Positions 53,874 through 63,256 of a stretch of DNA of 64,000 nucleotides are shown piece after piece. Source of the stretch: Bog-473 sp963840245 (GTDB lineage Bacteria > Actinomycetota > Acidimicrobiia > Acidimicrobiales > RAAP-2); the NCBI GenBank assembly GCA_963840245.1, contig CAWIYI010000026.1, forward strand, positions 21,336-85,335, written 5' to 3'. Made by a program: the position numbers and the translations under genes. The notes under the pieces are model-generated. The model saw only the letters and a program-made list of their open reading frames with translations, was not told where the DNA came from and did no database searches. The number at the start of each line of letters is the position of its first letter. Position 1 is the stretch's first letter.

Positions 53874-54926
53874 CGTCCAGCTCGAACCGGAGCGGAGCAG
53901 CGCGGCCACGTCGCCCAACCCACGCTTGCCCTGGGCGGCCGTGATCTGCTCGGACATCTGTGCCCCGTACTCGGGACGCTCCACGGCGCGGAAGACCCCG
54001 ATCGGCGTCGGCTCGTACGGGCCGCGGGCCAGGCGGGAGAGCGCGAAGGCAAGGCCCGGGTCTTCACGGACCTCGTCGTGCACCAACAACGCGTCGAGGC
54101 CGACCTCGGCCACCGACACGATCTCGAGGCTCCCGTCGGCCCGCTGGATCACCCCGCGCTCCTCACCCTCGGTCCCGAAGACGATCGGCTGGCCGTGCTG
54201 GAGCGGGATGAGCATGCTCGGCCGGGCGTCGCGGCTGGTGATCTTCTCGAACGCGCCATCGTTGAAGACGTTGCAGTTCTGCAGGACCTCGACGAACGCA
54301 GCGCCGTTGTGCTGATGCGCCCGCCGGAACGTCTCCTGCATGTGGGCCCGGTCCATGTCGTGGGTACGGGCGACGAAGGTGGCCTCCGCGCCGAGGGCCA
54401 GTGAGACCGGGTTGAACGGGGTGTCGACGGAGCCGAACGGCGTCGACTTGGTGACCTTGGCCACCTCAGAGGTCGGCGAGTACTGACCCTTGGTCAGCCC
54501 GTAGATCTGGTTGTTGAACATCAAGATGTTGAGGCGCACGTTCCGACGCAGCGCATGGATGAGGTGGTTCCCCCCGATGGACAGCGAGTCGCCGTCGCCG
54601 GAGATGACCCAGACGTCGAGGTCCGGCCGCGTCGTCGCCAGCCCGGTGGCGATGGCGGGCGCCCGCCCGTGGATGGAGTGCATGCCGTACGTGTTCATGT
54701 AGTACGGGAACCGGGCGGCACAGCCGATGCCCGAGAGGAACACCGTGTTCTCGCGTCGCACGCCGAGGTCGGGCATGAGCATCTGCACGGCGGCCAGGAT
54801 CGAGTAGTCGCCGCAGCCCGGGCACCAGCGCACCTCCTGGTCGCTGGTCCAGTCCTTGCGGCTGGTGGCGGGGACGGCGGTGGCGGTGGCGGTGGCGGTG
54901 GCGGTGGAGCCGTTGGACTCGCTCAT
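53865..54926 (-). CDS. korB: 2-oxoglutarate:ferredoxin oxidoreductase subunit beta
   Basis: The product has 353 residues. Thiamine-diphosphate subunit: CPGCGDYSILAAVQ, IGCAARFPYYMNTYGMHSIHGRAPAIATG, and the TPP motif GDGDSLSIGGNHLIHALRRNVRLNILMFNN with LTKGQYSPTSE. The N-terminal extension (about 20 residues) contains a TATATATATA stretch encoded by five perfect 6-bp repeats. It overlaps the korA stop (ATGA). Together with KorA it oxidises 2-oxoglutarate to succinyl-CoA with ferredoxin. Confidence 0.95.
   Translation of the reverse strand: MSESNGSTATATATATAVPATSRKDWTSDQEVRWCPGCGDYSILAAVQMLMPDLGVRRENTVFLSGIGCAARFPYYMNTYGMHSIHGRAPAIATGLATTRPDLDVWVISGDGDSLSIGGNHLIHALRRNVRLNILMFNNQIYGLTKGQYSPTSEVAKVTKSTPFGSVDTPFNPVSLALGAEATFVARTHDMDRAHMQETFRRAHQHNGAAFVEVLQNCNVFNDGAFEKITSRDARPSMLIPLQHGQPIVFGTEGEERGVIQRADGSLEIVSVAEVGLDALLVHDEVREDPGLAFALSRLARGPYEPTPIGVFRAVERPEYGAQMSEQITAAQGKRGLGDVAALLRSGSSWTVD
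54876..54905. repeat. Hexanucleotide microsatellite in korB
   Basis: Five perfect GGCGGT units encode alternating Thr-Ala in the korB N-terminal extension. The unit length is a multiple of three, so changes in copy number would lengthen or shorten the extension without breaking the frame. Confidence 0.85.
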
Positions 54927-56800
54927 GACTTCCCTCCGAGCAGCGCGGTGATGGCTGCCTCGATCTCTCCGACGCGGAACGGAACGCCTTGCATCTTGGA
55001 CATGGTCTGCGCGTCGACCAGGTACTCCGCCCGCAGGATCCGGCTCAGTTGGCCGAGGTTGACTTCCGGCACCAGCACCTGCGTGTAGCGATGCAGCACC
55101 TCACCCAGGTTGGCGGGCAGCGGGTGCAGGTGGCGCAGATGGACGTGGGCCGCCTTCATGCCACGGGCGCGGACGCGCTTGACGCCCGCCGCCACGGCGG
55201 CGTAGGTGGACCCCCAGCTCACGAGGAGCACCTGCGCATCCCCGGTCTCGTCGTTCACCTCGACCGGCGGGATGTCGGCGGCGATCCCCGAGATCTTGTC
55301 GCGACGGAGGTGGACCATGCGCTCGTGGTTGACGCCTTCATAGGACACGTTGCCACTGCCGTCGGCCTTCTCGAGTCCCCCGATGCGGTGCTCCAGTCCC
55401 GGCAGGCCCGGCGGCGCCCATGGGCGGGCCAGCGTCTCGGGGTCGCGCACGTAGGGCCAGAACGACCGGGTCCCGTCGTCGTCGACGTGGTTGGGCTCGG
55501 TGGCGAACCCGGGCTCGATCGTCTCGAAGGAGTCGAGGTCGGGCAGTCGCCAGGGCTCGGCTCCGTTGGCCAGGTAACCGTCGGAGAGCACGATCACCGG
55601 GGTGCGGTACTTCACCGCCAGCCGGACGGCCTCGATGGCGACGGCGAAGCAGTCACTCGGGGTCTGGGGTGCCAGGATCGGCAGCGGCGCCTCCCCGTGG
55701 CGGCCGTACATGGCGTGCAGGAGGTCGGCCTGCTCGGTCTTCGTGGGGAGCCCAGTGGATGGCCCGCCCCGCTGGACGTCGACGATGACGAGCGGCAGCT
55801 CGAGGTTGATCGCCAGCCCGATCGTCTCGGACTTGAGGTCGAGGCCAGGGCCGCTGGTGGTGGTCACCCCGAGGGCACCGCCGAAGGACGCGCCCAGCGC
55901 GGCGCCGATCCCCGCGATCTCGTCCTCCGCCTGGAAGGTGCGGATCCCGAACTCCTTGCGCCGGCTCAGCTCGTGCAGGATGTCCGACGCCGGGGTGATG
56001 GGGTAGCTCCCCAGGAAGAGCGGCACGCCGGCCAGGCGGGTGGCGGTGATCAGCCCCCAGGCCAGGGCCTGGTTGCCCGTGACCTGGACGTACTCACCCT
56101 TCTCGAAGGTGGCGGGGCGGACCTCGTAGTTCGACTCGAACAGCTCCGCCGTCTCGCCGAAGTCGTAGCCGGCCCGGAAGGCGCGGGTGTTGGCCTCGGC
56201 CACCTGCGGCTTGGCGGCGAAGCGCTCGGTGATCCACTCCACGGTGGACTCGACCGGCCGGGTGTAGAGCCAGCTGACCAATCCGAGCGCGAAGAAATTC
56301 TTGGAGCGCTCGGCGTCGCGGGGCTTGACCCCCGCCTCCTTGCAGACCTCCTGGGTGATGGAGGTCATGGGGACCTCGTAGACGGTGTACGCGCTGAGGG
56401 AGCCGTCTGTCAGGGGGTTGGTCTCGTAGCCCGCCTTGGCCAGGTTGCGCTCCTCGAAGGCGTCGCTGTTGACCAGCAGGACGGTCCCCTTGGCCATCAG
56501 CTCGATGTTGGCCTTGAGCGCCGCCGGGTTCATGGCCACCAGCACGTTCGGCGAGTCACCGGGCGTCAGGATGTCGTGGTCCGAGATGTGGACCTGGAAG
56601 GCCGAGACGCCGTTCAGGGTCCCGGCGGGAGCGCGGATCTCCGCCGGGAAGTCCGGAAAGGTGGACAGGTCGTTGCCCAGCAGGGCGCTGCTCGTCGTGA
56701 AGCGGTCCCCCGTGAGCTGCATCCCGTCGCCCGAGTCCCCGGCGAAGCGGACGATGACCTGGTCCAATACCTCTGTCTCGTGTTGCGTTCCCGATGCCAC
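54923..56800 (-). CDS. korA: 2-oxoglutarate:ferredoxin oxidoreductase subunit alpha (fused gamma-alpha)
   Basis: The product has 625 residues from GTG 56800, chosen because GAGG lies seven bases upstream and the conserved domain starts soon after (EVLDQVIVRFAGDSGDGMQLTGDRF). The N-terminal 190 residues are the gamma domain; residues about 220-600 are the alpha domain with GNQALAWGLITATRLAGVPLFLGSYPITPASDILHEL and QAEDEIAGIGAALGASFGGALGVTTTSGPGLDLKSE. This gamma-alpha fusion is the arrangement of actinobacterial KorA. It is oxygen-tolerant in mycobacteria. Confidence 0.95.
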   Translation of the reverse strand: MASGTQHETEVLDQVIVRFAGDSGDGMQLTGDRFTTSSALLGNDLSTFPDFPAEIRAPAGTLNGVSAFQVHISDHDILTPGDSPNVLVAMNPAALKANIELMAKGTVLLVNSDAFEERNLAKAGYETNPLTDGSLSAYTVYEVPMTSITQEVCKEAGVKPRDAERSKNFFALGLVSWLYTRPVESTVEWITERFAAKPQVAEANTRAFRAGYDFGETAELFESNYEVRPATFEKGEYVQVTGNQALAWGLITATRLAGVPLFLGSYPITPASDILHELSRRKEFGIRTFQAEDEIAGIGAALGASFGGALGVTTTSGPGLDLKSETIGLAINLELPLVIVDVQRGGPSTGLPTKTEQADLLHAMYGRHGEAPLPILAPQTPSDCFAVAIEAVRLAVKYRTPVIVLSDGYLANGAEPWRLPDLDSFETIEPGFATEPNHVDDDGTRSFWPYVRDPETLARPWAPPGLPGLEHRIGGLEKADGSGNVSYEGVNHERMVHLRRDKISGIAADIPPVEVNDETGDAQVLLVSWGSTYAAVAAGVKRVRARGMKAAHVHLRHLHPLPANLGEVLHRYTQVLVPEVNLGQLSRILRAEYLVDAQTMSKMQGVPFRVGEIEAAITALLGGKS

Positions 56801-57036
56801 GGGCTGCCTCGTCTCATGTCCGGGACGTCCAGAGCCCTGCCTCACTCCTGCGGGCCTGCGCACCCCCGCTGCGACGGCGCGCGGGACTCTCCGTCCGAAT
56901 TCCTCGTTGCGCTCAATCCTATCCCTGGCGCAATGGGGATCATCTTCATGCAGTCTTCATCTGCCTGTCCGTCCCGGTGGCGGGCCGCTCCCGCCCTCGG
57001 GAACGGTCGGCGGCGGACCCGGGGAGGTGACCCCCG

Positions 57037-57078
57037 CCAGGGATCAGGCGCCAGGGATCAGGCGCCAGGGATCAGGCG
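57037..57078. repeat. Three tandem copies of a 14-bp unit at the fba stop
   Basis: CCAGGGATCAGGCG is repeated perfectly at 57037-57050, 57051-57064 and 57065-57078. The last copy contains the fba stop codon (minus-strand TGA, 57072-57074), and each copy repeats the same TGATCCCTGG sequence downstream. Confidence 0.95.
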
Positions 57079-58142
57079 ATGGTGACCTCGTCGTCGAGGT
57101 AGACGTCCTGGATCGTGTGGATGAGGGCGGCACCCTCGGCCAACGGTCGCTGGAACGCCTTGCGGCCGACGATGAGACCCATGCCACCGGCCCGCTTGTT
57201 GATGACCGCGGTGCGCACGGCCTGGGCCAGGTCGCTGTCGCCCTTGGACTCGCCCCCGGAGTTGATGAGGCCGATGCGGCCGGCGTAGCAGTTGACGACC
57301 TGCCAACGCGTGAGGTCGATCGGGTTGTCCGTGGTGAGCTCCTCGTAGACGAGGGGGTCGGTCTTGCCGAAGCCGACAGCGGTGTAGCCACCGTTGTTCT
57401 CCGGCTGCTTCTGCTTGATGATGTCCGCCTCGATGGTCACGCCCATGTGGTTGGCCTGGCCCGTGAGGTCGGCCGAAACCTCGTAGTTCACCCCGTCCTT
57501 CTTGAAGGCCGGGTTGCGCAGGTAGCACCACAGCACCGTGAACATCCCGAGCCGGTGGGCCTCGGCGAAGGCCTCGGACACCTGCTGCAGCTCGCGGTCC
57601 ATGTCGTCGGAGCCGAAGTAGATGGTGGCGCCCACCCCGACGGCTCCGAGATCGGACGCCTGGCGGACGGAACCGAACATGATCTGGTCGTAGGTGTCGG
57701 GGGTGTGCAGGAACGCATTGTGGTTGAGCTTCACGATGAAGGGAATGCGGTGCACGTACTTGCGCGACGCCAACCCAAGCGTGCCGAGGGTGGTCGCAAC
57801 GGCATTGCAGCCCCCGGCGAGGGCGAGCTCGAGGAGGTTCAGTGGATCGAAGTAGGCCGGGTTCTTGGAGAAGCTCGCCGCGGCGGAGTGCTCGATGCCC
57901 TGGTCGACCGGAAGGATCGAGACGTAGCCGGTGCCGCCGAGACGGCCGTGGTTGAACACCGATCCGAGGTTCCGGAGCACCGTGGGGCTGCGGTCGCTCT
58001 CGGTGAAGACGCGGCTGAGGTAATCGGGTCCCGGGAGGGTGAGGTGCTCAGCCGGGAAGGCCTTGGCCGTGTAGCCGAGGAGGGCGTCCGCGTCGTCGCC
58101 GAGGAGGGCGTGGAGGTCGGTGCTCGAAGTGCTCGTGCTCAT
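57072..58142 (-). CDS. fbaB: Class I fructose-bisphosphate aldolase (DhnA/FbaB type)
   Basis: The product has 356 residues. ILPVDQGIEHSAAASFSKNPAYFDPLNLLELALAGGCNAVATTLGTLGL and FIVKLNHNAF are conserved, the latter with an active-site Lys; LINSGGESKGDSDL and GGMGLIVGRKAFQRPL supply the phosphate-binding loops. This DhnA-type family is different from the common class II enzyme of actinobacteria. Soluble glycolytic enzyme; monocistronic by appearance. Confidence 0.93.
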   Translation of the reverse strand: MSTSTSSTDLHALLGDDADALLGYTAKAFPAEHLTLPGPDYLSRVFTESDRSPTVLRNLGSVFNHGRLGGTGYVSILPVDQGIEHSAAASFSKNPAYFDPLNLLELALAGGCNAVATTLGTLGLASRKYVHRIPFIVKLNHNAFLHTPDTYDQIMFGSVRQASDLGAVGVGATIYFGSDDMDRELQQVSEAFAEAHRLGMFTVLWCYLRNPAFKKDGVNYEVSADLTGQANHMGVTIEADIIKQKQPENNGGYTAVGFGKTDPLVYEELTTDNPIDLTRWQVVNCYAGRIGLINSGGESKGDSDLAQAVRTAVINKRAGGMGLIVGRKAFQRPLAEGAALIHTIQDVYLDDEVTIA

Positions 58143-58344
58143 GTTCTCATGCTACCGGAGGGTAAGAACGGGCTCCGGGCCGGCGGGGCGGCCGACGAGC
58201 GCCCAGGGGGCCGCGTCCAACCCTCCGTGACGGCCCCCACTTCACACAAAATTCGCATCCCCCGACGCATCTCGCGCCAGCACGGCCCATACGCTGGGCA
58301 CCGTCGGATTGCGACGAGGGCAACGTGCTGAGCGAGCGGAGGCC

Positions 58345-59669
58345 ATGAACGTTCTCGAGTCTCGGCCGGGGAGGCCGCTGCGCCTGCGCCCGTGGGTACT
58401 ACTGTCCGGCGCGGCCGTCGTGGTGGCCGTCGTCGTGCTCGTGCTCACGCTCGGCGCGTCGCCGCCGGCGCATTCCGGCTCGGCCGGCAGACCGAGCACC
58501 GCTGCCTCCAAGTCCGGCTCCGGCTCCGATGATGCGGCCGCGACAAGCTTCTATCTGAAGACCGCGACGCCGGCCCCGGGGGCCCAGAACGTCGCGCCGA
58601 ACACCACAATCTCGCTGACGTTCTCCGCGCCGGTCACCCTGCGCCGGACGGCGCCCACTGTCTCTCCCGACATCGCCGGCAAATGGGTGCGGACCAACGC
58701 CACCACCCTCTCCTACGCCCTCGCTTCGCCGCTCATCCCGTCCACACAGGTGACCGTGACCATCCCCGGCGGCACCAACGGCCTGCGGTCGGCGGACGGC
58801 GCCACCTTGACCTCCTCGCCCACCGTCGCCTTCGGCGTCGCCGCCGGCGACACCCTCCGGCTGCAGCAGCTCCTGGCGCAACTGAACTACCTCCCGGTGG
58901 GGTTCGCCCCCAGCGGCCCCGCCCCGAGCAAGGCCGACCTGGCCCAGGATCAAGCCGGGACGTTCTCGTGGCGCTGGCCCAGCCTGCCCACCCAGCTCAC
59001 GTCCCAGTGGACGCAGGGCACCGAGAACGAGATCACCAAGGCCGCCGTCGAGGCCTTCGAGACCCAGAACAACATCGGCGTGGACGGGATCGCGGGTCCC
59101 ACCGTGTGGACGGCGCTGATCAACGACGTCATCAACAACAAGCCGAGCGCGACACCGTACGTCTACGTGCTGGTGAACAAGGTCGTCCCGCAGAACCTGA
59201 CCTTGTGGAACAACGGGGTGGCGCAGTACGTCGGGATCCCGGTGAACAGCGGGGCGCCGGGCGCGGACACGACCGACGGCACCTTCGCCGTCTTCGAGCA
59301 CGTGCGCTTCTCGGAAATGAAGGGCACCAACGTCGACGGCTCGACCTACGACGACCCCAACGTCCCCTACGCCAGCTACTTCAACGGTGGCGACGCGCTG
59401 CACGGCTTCATGCGCTCCCACTACGGGAGCCCGCAGAGCAACGGCTGCGTCGAGATGAGCTATGCCGACGCCGCACTGGTCTGGCCACTCACCCCGATCG
59501 GCACCCTGGTCACCGTCGAGGGCCCGGACTTCGGCACGGCGCCGCCCCCGACGACCACCACGACCACCGCCCCCGCCCCGACGACGACGGCTCCGGCGCG
59601 CGGCCACCGCCGGCCCCCGCCACGGCACCGGCGGCGCCCGTCACCACCCCGACGACTGCGCCGGGCTGA
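58345..59669 (+). CDS. L,D-transpeptidase with Ig-like and peptidoglycan-binding domains; C-terminal frame break
   Basis: The product is about 440 residues. ATG 58345 follows GGAGG. Residues 14-38 form a membrane anchor. A Big_5-like beta domain (TPAPGAQNVAPNTTISLTFSAPV...) is followed by a peptidoglycan-binding segment (TKAAVEAFETQNNIGVDGIAGPTVWTALI) and the YkuD domain, whose active site is HGFMRSHYGSPQSNGCVEM with Cys368. It makes 3-3 cross-links in peptidoglycan. The Pro/Thr-rich tail changes frame near 59598 (one base missing) and then ends PVTTPTTAPG at 59669. Confidence 0.88.
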
Positions 59670-59692
59670 GCGACTCAGCCCTGGGAGGTGGG

Positions 59693-61311
59693 TCAGCCCT
59701 TGGGGTCGGGCGGGCCCGTCTTCGTCGAGACCGACCGCTGGGTCCGCCGGGGTGGGCGCCGGCGCTCGGGGCCGAGCCCACGCAGGCGCTCGGCGACGTC
59801 ATAGGCCTCGGGATCGGAACGGAAGACCCGCTCGAAGTACTCGCGCGCCTTGGGGACGTCGCCCGCCCGCTCGTAGAGGTCGGCCAGCAGGTACCACTGC
59901 CGCACGTGCCGCTCCGAGGGGTTCCGCAGGGCCTTGGACGCGCCGGCACTCGACAGCATGGCGATGGCCCCGCTGAGGTCTCCCGCATCGGCCAGGGCGG
60001 CCGCGGCCACGATCCGGCCCTCCGCGAGGACGTCGGGGTCGGGTGAGCTCTGCCGCAGTTCGCTCCACAGCGCGGCCACCTTCTTCGGCTTGTGCAGGGC
60101 GCGCTGGCAGTCCATCAGCACCGGGAGGTGCTCAGCCGAGTCGCTCAACCGCCCGAACGCTTCCAGGTGGCCGGCCGCCGAGCGCCAGCGGCCGCACCGG
60201 TAGGCGGCCAGCCCGGCCAGCTCCCGCACGGCGGCCACGGAGGGGGCCTCGTCGGCCACCGGCTTGATGGCCCGCAGCGCATCTTGGAAGCGCCCCCGCT
60301 CGTAGGCCCCATAGGCCGACTCCGCCCGCTCGACCAGATGTTCCTTGTGCCGGGCGGTGGCGACGTCGGCGGCGCGCCGGATCTCGGTGGCGATCTCCTG
60401 GGGCAGGGTGTGGCGCGGCGACAGGGCGGCGATGGCCTCGGTGGCGCTCGACGTGGTGGTGGTGGCGGCCCGGCGCCGGCGGCGGCGGCGGCGGCCCGGC
60501 GCGCCCGGCCTCGTCCCCGTGACGCGGCGGCGTCGGTGTCCTCCCATTCGGGTGCTCCGTCGTCGCGCGACCACGTGGCGCCCGCGTTCGGCCGCGGCGC
60601 ACCCCGACGGCGCTCCCGGTCGTCGGTCGCCGCGACCGGGCGCTCGTCCTCGTCGCCGCGTCGGCCCACCTGATGGGCGCCCCGGCGCGCCACGTTGCCC
60701 CACGACGCGGCCTGGCGCGGGAGTGGCGGCCGTTCGTCGCGCGGCGCCCGCCCGGTCCCGGGTCTCCCGGCGCCTCCGGCGTCACGCGCCGGCCGAGCCG
60801 TCCGGGGCCCGTCCTTCCGGTTCCGCTCGTCGCCGGGACGGCGGTGGGGCGCGCCGGGGCGCGGCGGACCCGATCTCGAGGTGCTCGACCGCGGCGACGT
60901 GGTCCGTAGGCCGTCCCCGCGCGGGCCGGCGGGTCGTGCGCCGCCGCGCCGCGCCGGCGCCGGCGTCTGCGCTGTTCCGGGCCGAAGAGGCGAGGCCGCC
61001 GCTCCCCCACGGCGCCCCGCGCCCGTGCGCCCGCTCGTCGTGCCGCTCCGGCCCCGGCTCCCGCCTTGGCCGGGGGGTGCACCCCGGGTCCCGTCGCTCT
61101 TCGGGGCCCGCCTGGTCGCCCCACCGGCGCCCGAGGACTGCCCGCGGCGCGCCGCTCCCCCGCCGGAACCGCCCCGCGTCGACGGCTTGCCCCCGCCTCC
61201 GCTGCGCCCGCTCCCGGTGGCGCCCGCCCGCGCCGAACGTGCCGGACGTGCCGGCCCGCCCGCTCGTGCCGAGGTGGCGCGACGATTCGGCCGGGGGGTT
61301 TTCGGGGACAT
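59693..61311 (-). CDS. TPR-repeat protein with Arg/Gly/Pro-rich N-terminal half; reading frame broken
   Basis: Starting at ATG 61311 (MSPKTPRPNRRATSARAGG...), the first 270 residues are disordered and strongly basic. The second part (ATEAIAALSPRHTLPQEIATEIRRAADVATARHKEHLVERAESAYGAYERGRFQDALRAIKPVA to RAGDVPKAREYFERVFRSDPEAYDVAERLRGL) contains TPR-like helical repeats. The frame changes near 60470-60490, in GCGGCG repeats, with one base missing. Scaffold or RNA-binding function is only suggested. It lies close to the rRNA operon but is separated from it by ltrA. Confidence 0.7.
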
Positions 61312-61368
61312 CAAGCGATTCTAGGTGTCCACTTCACGGTCACCCCTGCTGTTCTGGTGGAGCAGAGC

Positions 61369-62586
61369 TCAGCCGCCTGACGACAGGAACAGGCCGGGTC
61401 GGCGTCCTGGCTCGCGCCGCAGCTCGTCGACCAGGACGAGCGCGGCGACGACCACGCCCATCAACAGCGTGGCCACCCCCACACCGAGCCCGCTGGCGGC
61501 GCCGCCGATGACCAGGACGGTGAGGGATGCACCGACCACCAGCGTCAGGCGACCGGCCGGCTGGGGCCCGAGGCGGCCCTGGAGCACACCGGTCACGACG
61601 AGATACGCCGCCACCGGAACGGCCACCGCCAGTCCCGCCGTGGTCGCCGCGGCAGACGAGATCGTGCCATGGGAGCCCGCCGCGGCCAGCTGCAGCCCCG
61701 CGCCCAGGGCACCGAGTGAGCCGAAGACGACGTAGTGCCCGTAGCCCCAGACGAGGGCCAGCTGGCGCGACATCCGCAGCCCCTCCTCGGAGGGGTGCTC
61801 GAAGTACCACCACCAGATCGAGAAAACGAGGAGCACGGAGCCGACGACGACCGCCACGAGCCCCGCCGACACGCCATGCGACGAGCTGGCGCCGTGGATC
61901 GCCACCGTGACCGCGGCGATGCACTCCCCGAGGACGATCAGGGTGAAGAGCCCGTAGCGCTCACTGATGTGACCTGGGTGCCACGGCGTGCCCGCCCCGT
62001 TCCCCGCCCGCTCGGCCCAGACCGGCACGAGTATCTCGCAGGCCGCCAACACGTAGAAGGCGACCAGGCCGGCCTGGTGCGGCAGGAAGAGCCGGGCCAC
62101 CCAGCCGACCTGGAGGATGGAGATGGCTGCCGCATAGCGCAGGGCAGCCGGCCTGGCGGCGGGGTCGCCCGAGGCGGCCCGGAGCCACTGCGCCACCATG
62201 GCGATGCGCATGACGACGTAGCCCACCGTCATGACGGTGAAGTTGCCGGCGGTGAAGGCGCTGTCGACGCCGGCGGCGAGGATCAGGACGCCGACGATCT
62301 GCACGAAGGTCAGCAGGCGGTACAGGAGGTCGTCGACGTCGTAGGCCGAGGCGAACCAGGTGAAGTTGACCCAGGCCCACCAGATGGCGAAGAAGACCAG
62401 GAGGTAGCTGACGACGGCCGTGTGGAAGTGGCCGGCACCCAGGGCGGCGTGGAGCTGGGCGGCCGCCTGCGAGACGGCGACGACGAAGCAGAGGTCGAAG
62501 AGAAGCTCGAGCGGGGTGGAGGTCCGATGCTCCTCGTCGATGTCCCGCGGGCCCATCGGCCGCATGCGGAGCCGACCCCTCGTCAT
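61369..62586 (-). CDS. ltrA: Low temperature requirement protein A (LtrA)
   Basis: The product has 405 residues and about ten to twelve predicted spans. TSTPLELLFDLCFVVAVSQAAAQLH is the family signature at the start, with FFAIWWAWVNFTWFASAYDVDDLLYRLLTFVQIVGVL and ERYGLFTLIVLGECIAAVTVAI following. Function is not well established; a role in growth at low temperature is known only from Listeria. Start GTG/ATG choice is uncertain by a few residues. Confidence 0.88.
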   Translation of the reverse strand: MTRGRLRMRPMGPRDIDEEHRTSTPLELLFDLCFVVAVSQAAAQLHAALGAGHFHTAVVSYLLVFFAIWWAWVNFTWFASAYDVDDLLYRLLTFVQIVGVLILAAGVDSAFTAGNFTVMTVGYVVMRIAMVAQWLRAASGDPAARPAALRYAAAISILQVGWVARLFLPHQAGLVAFYVLAACEILVPVWAERAGNGAGTPWHPGHISERYGLFTLIVLGECIAAVTVAIHGASSSHGVSAGLVAVVVGSVLLVFSIWWWYFEHPSEEGLRMSRQLALVWGYGHYVVFGSLGALGAGLQLAAAGSHGTISSAAATTAGLAVAVPVAAYLVVTGVLQGRLGPQPAGRLTLVVGASLTVLVIGGAASGLGVGVATLLMGVVVAALVLVDELRREPGRRPGLFLSSGG

Positions 62587-62693
62587 GGGTGTCCGGTGGG
62601 CTCAGCTGCCCGGGAAGTCGGCGGGGGCCGCATGGGCGGCAGTATCGCAGCGGATCCACGGGTCTTCGGTGATCGGTGCCCTGAACGTACGAG

Positions 62694-62722
62694 ACCCCCT
62701 CGAGCCGAAGCTCTGAGGGGGT
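62694..62722 (-). terminator. rrn operon terminator
   Basis: On the minus strand, 12 bp of stem (ACCCCCTC, then GAGC after one bulged A) close a UUCG tetraloop. It lies about 12 bases after the 5S end and is the expected terminator of the rRNA transcript. No long U-run follows. Confidence 0.8.
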
Positions 62723-62734
62723 TTCGTGAGAAAT

Positions 62735-62850
62735 CCCGGCGGCGTCCTACTCTCCCAGGGGGCCTCCCCCCAAGTACCATCGGCGCGGGCGGGCTTAACT
62801 GCCGTGTTCGGAATGGGAACGGGTGTTTCCCCGCCGCCATGGCCACCGGA
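62735..62850 (-). rRNA. rrf: 5S ribosomal RNA
   Basis: The minus strand carries the full 5S pattern: GGUGGCCAUGGCGGCGGGGAAACACCCGUUCCCAUUCCGAAC near the 5' end and GGGAGAGUAGGACGCCGCC at the 3' end. About 116 bases. It follows the 23S gene by roughly 110 bases, and the rrn terminator follows it. Confidence 0.95.
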
Positions 62851-62959
62851 AATCTTGCACTCGGCGGGGCTCAGCCATCCCTTTTGACGGACGGGGCCAC
62901 GCCTGAGGCTGCGTTTCCGCAGCCCCTGAGCGTTCCAAAGCGAGCACGAGCACGAGTAG

Positions 62960-63256
62960 GTCTCCAAGCCCTCGGCCGATTAGTACCGGTCGGCTGAATG
63001 CATTGCTGCACTTACACCTCCGGCCTATCAACGTGGTCGTCTAGCCACGGGCCTTACCAGGTTAACCCTGTGGGAGATTTCATCTCGAAACGGGCTTCGC
63101 ACTTAGATGCTTTCAGCGCTTATCCCACCCGTAGGTCGCAAACCAGCCGTGCCCTTGGCAGGACAACTGGCACACGAGAGCTACGTCCGTCCCGGTCCTC
63201 TCGTACTAGGGACAGCCTTTCTCAAATCTCCTACGGCTGCATCGGATAGGGACCGA
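62960..63256 (-). rRNA. rrl: 23S ribosomal RNA, last exon (3' end)
   Basis: The minus strand holds the last 297 or so bases of 23S rRNA. It includes the sarcin-ricin loop (AGTACGAGAGGACCGGGACGGACG, 63183-63206) and ends near 62960 with GGCCGAGGGCTTGGAGACC. It starts at 63256 with UCGGUCCCUAUCCG, so upstream of that point the normal GUCGUGAGACAGU is missing and intron sequence replaces it. The rest of the gene lies beyond base 64000. The 3' exon length agrees with E. coli position 2605 to the end. Confidence 0.95.
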
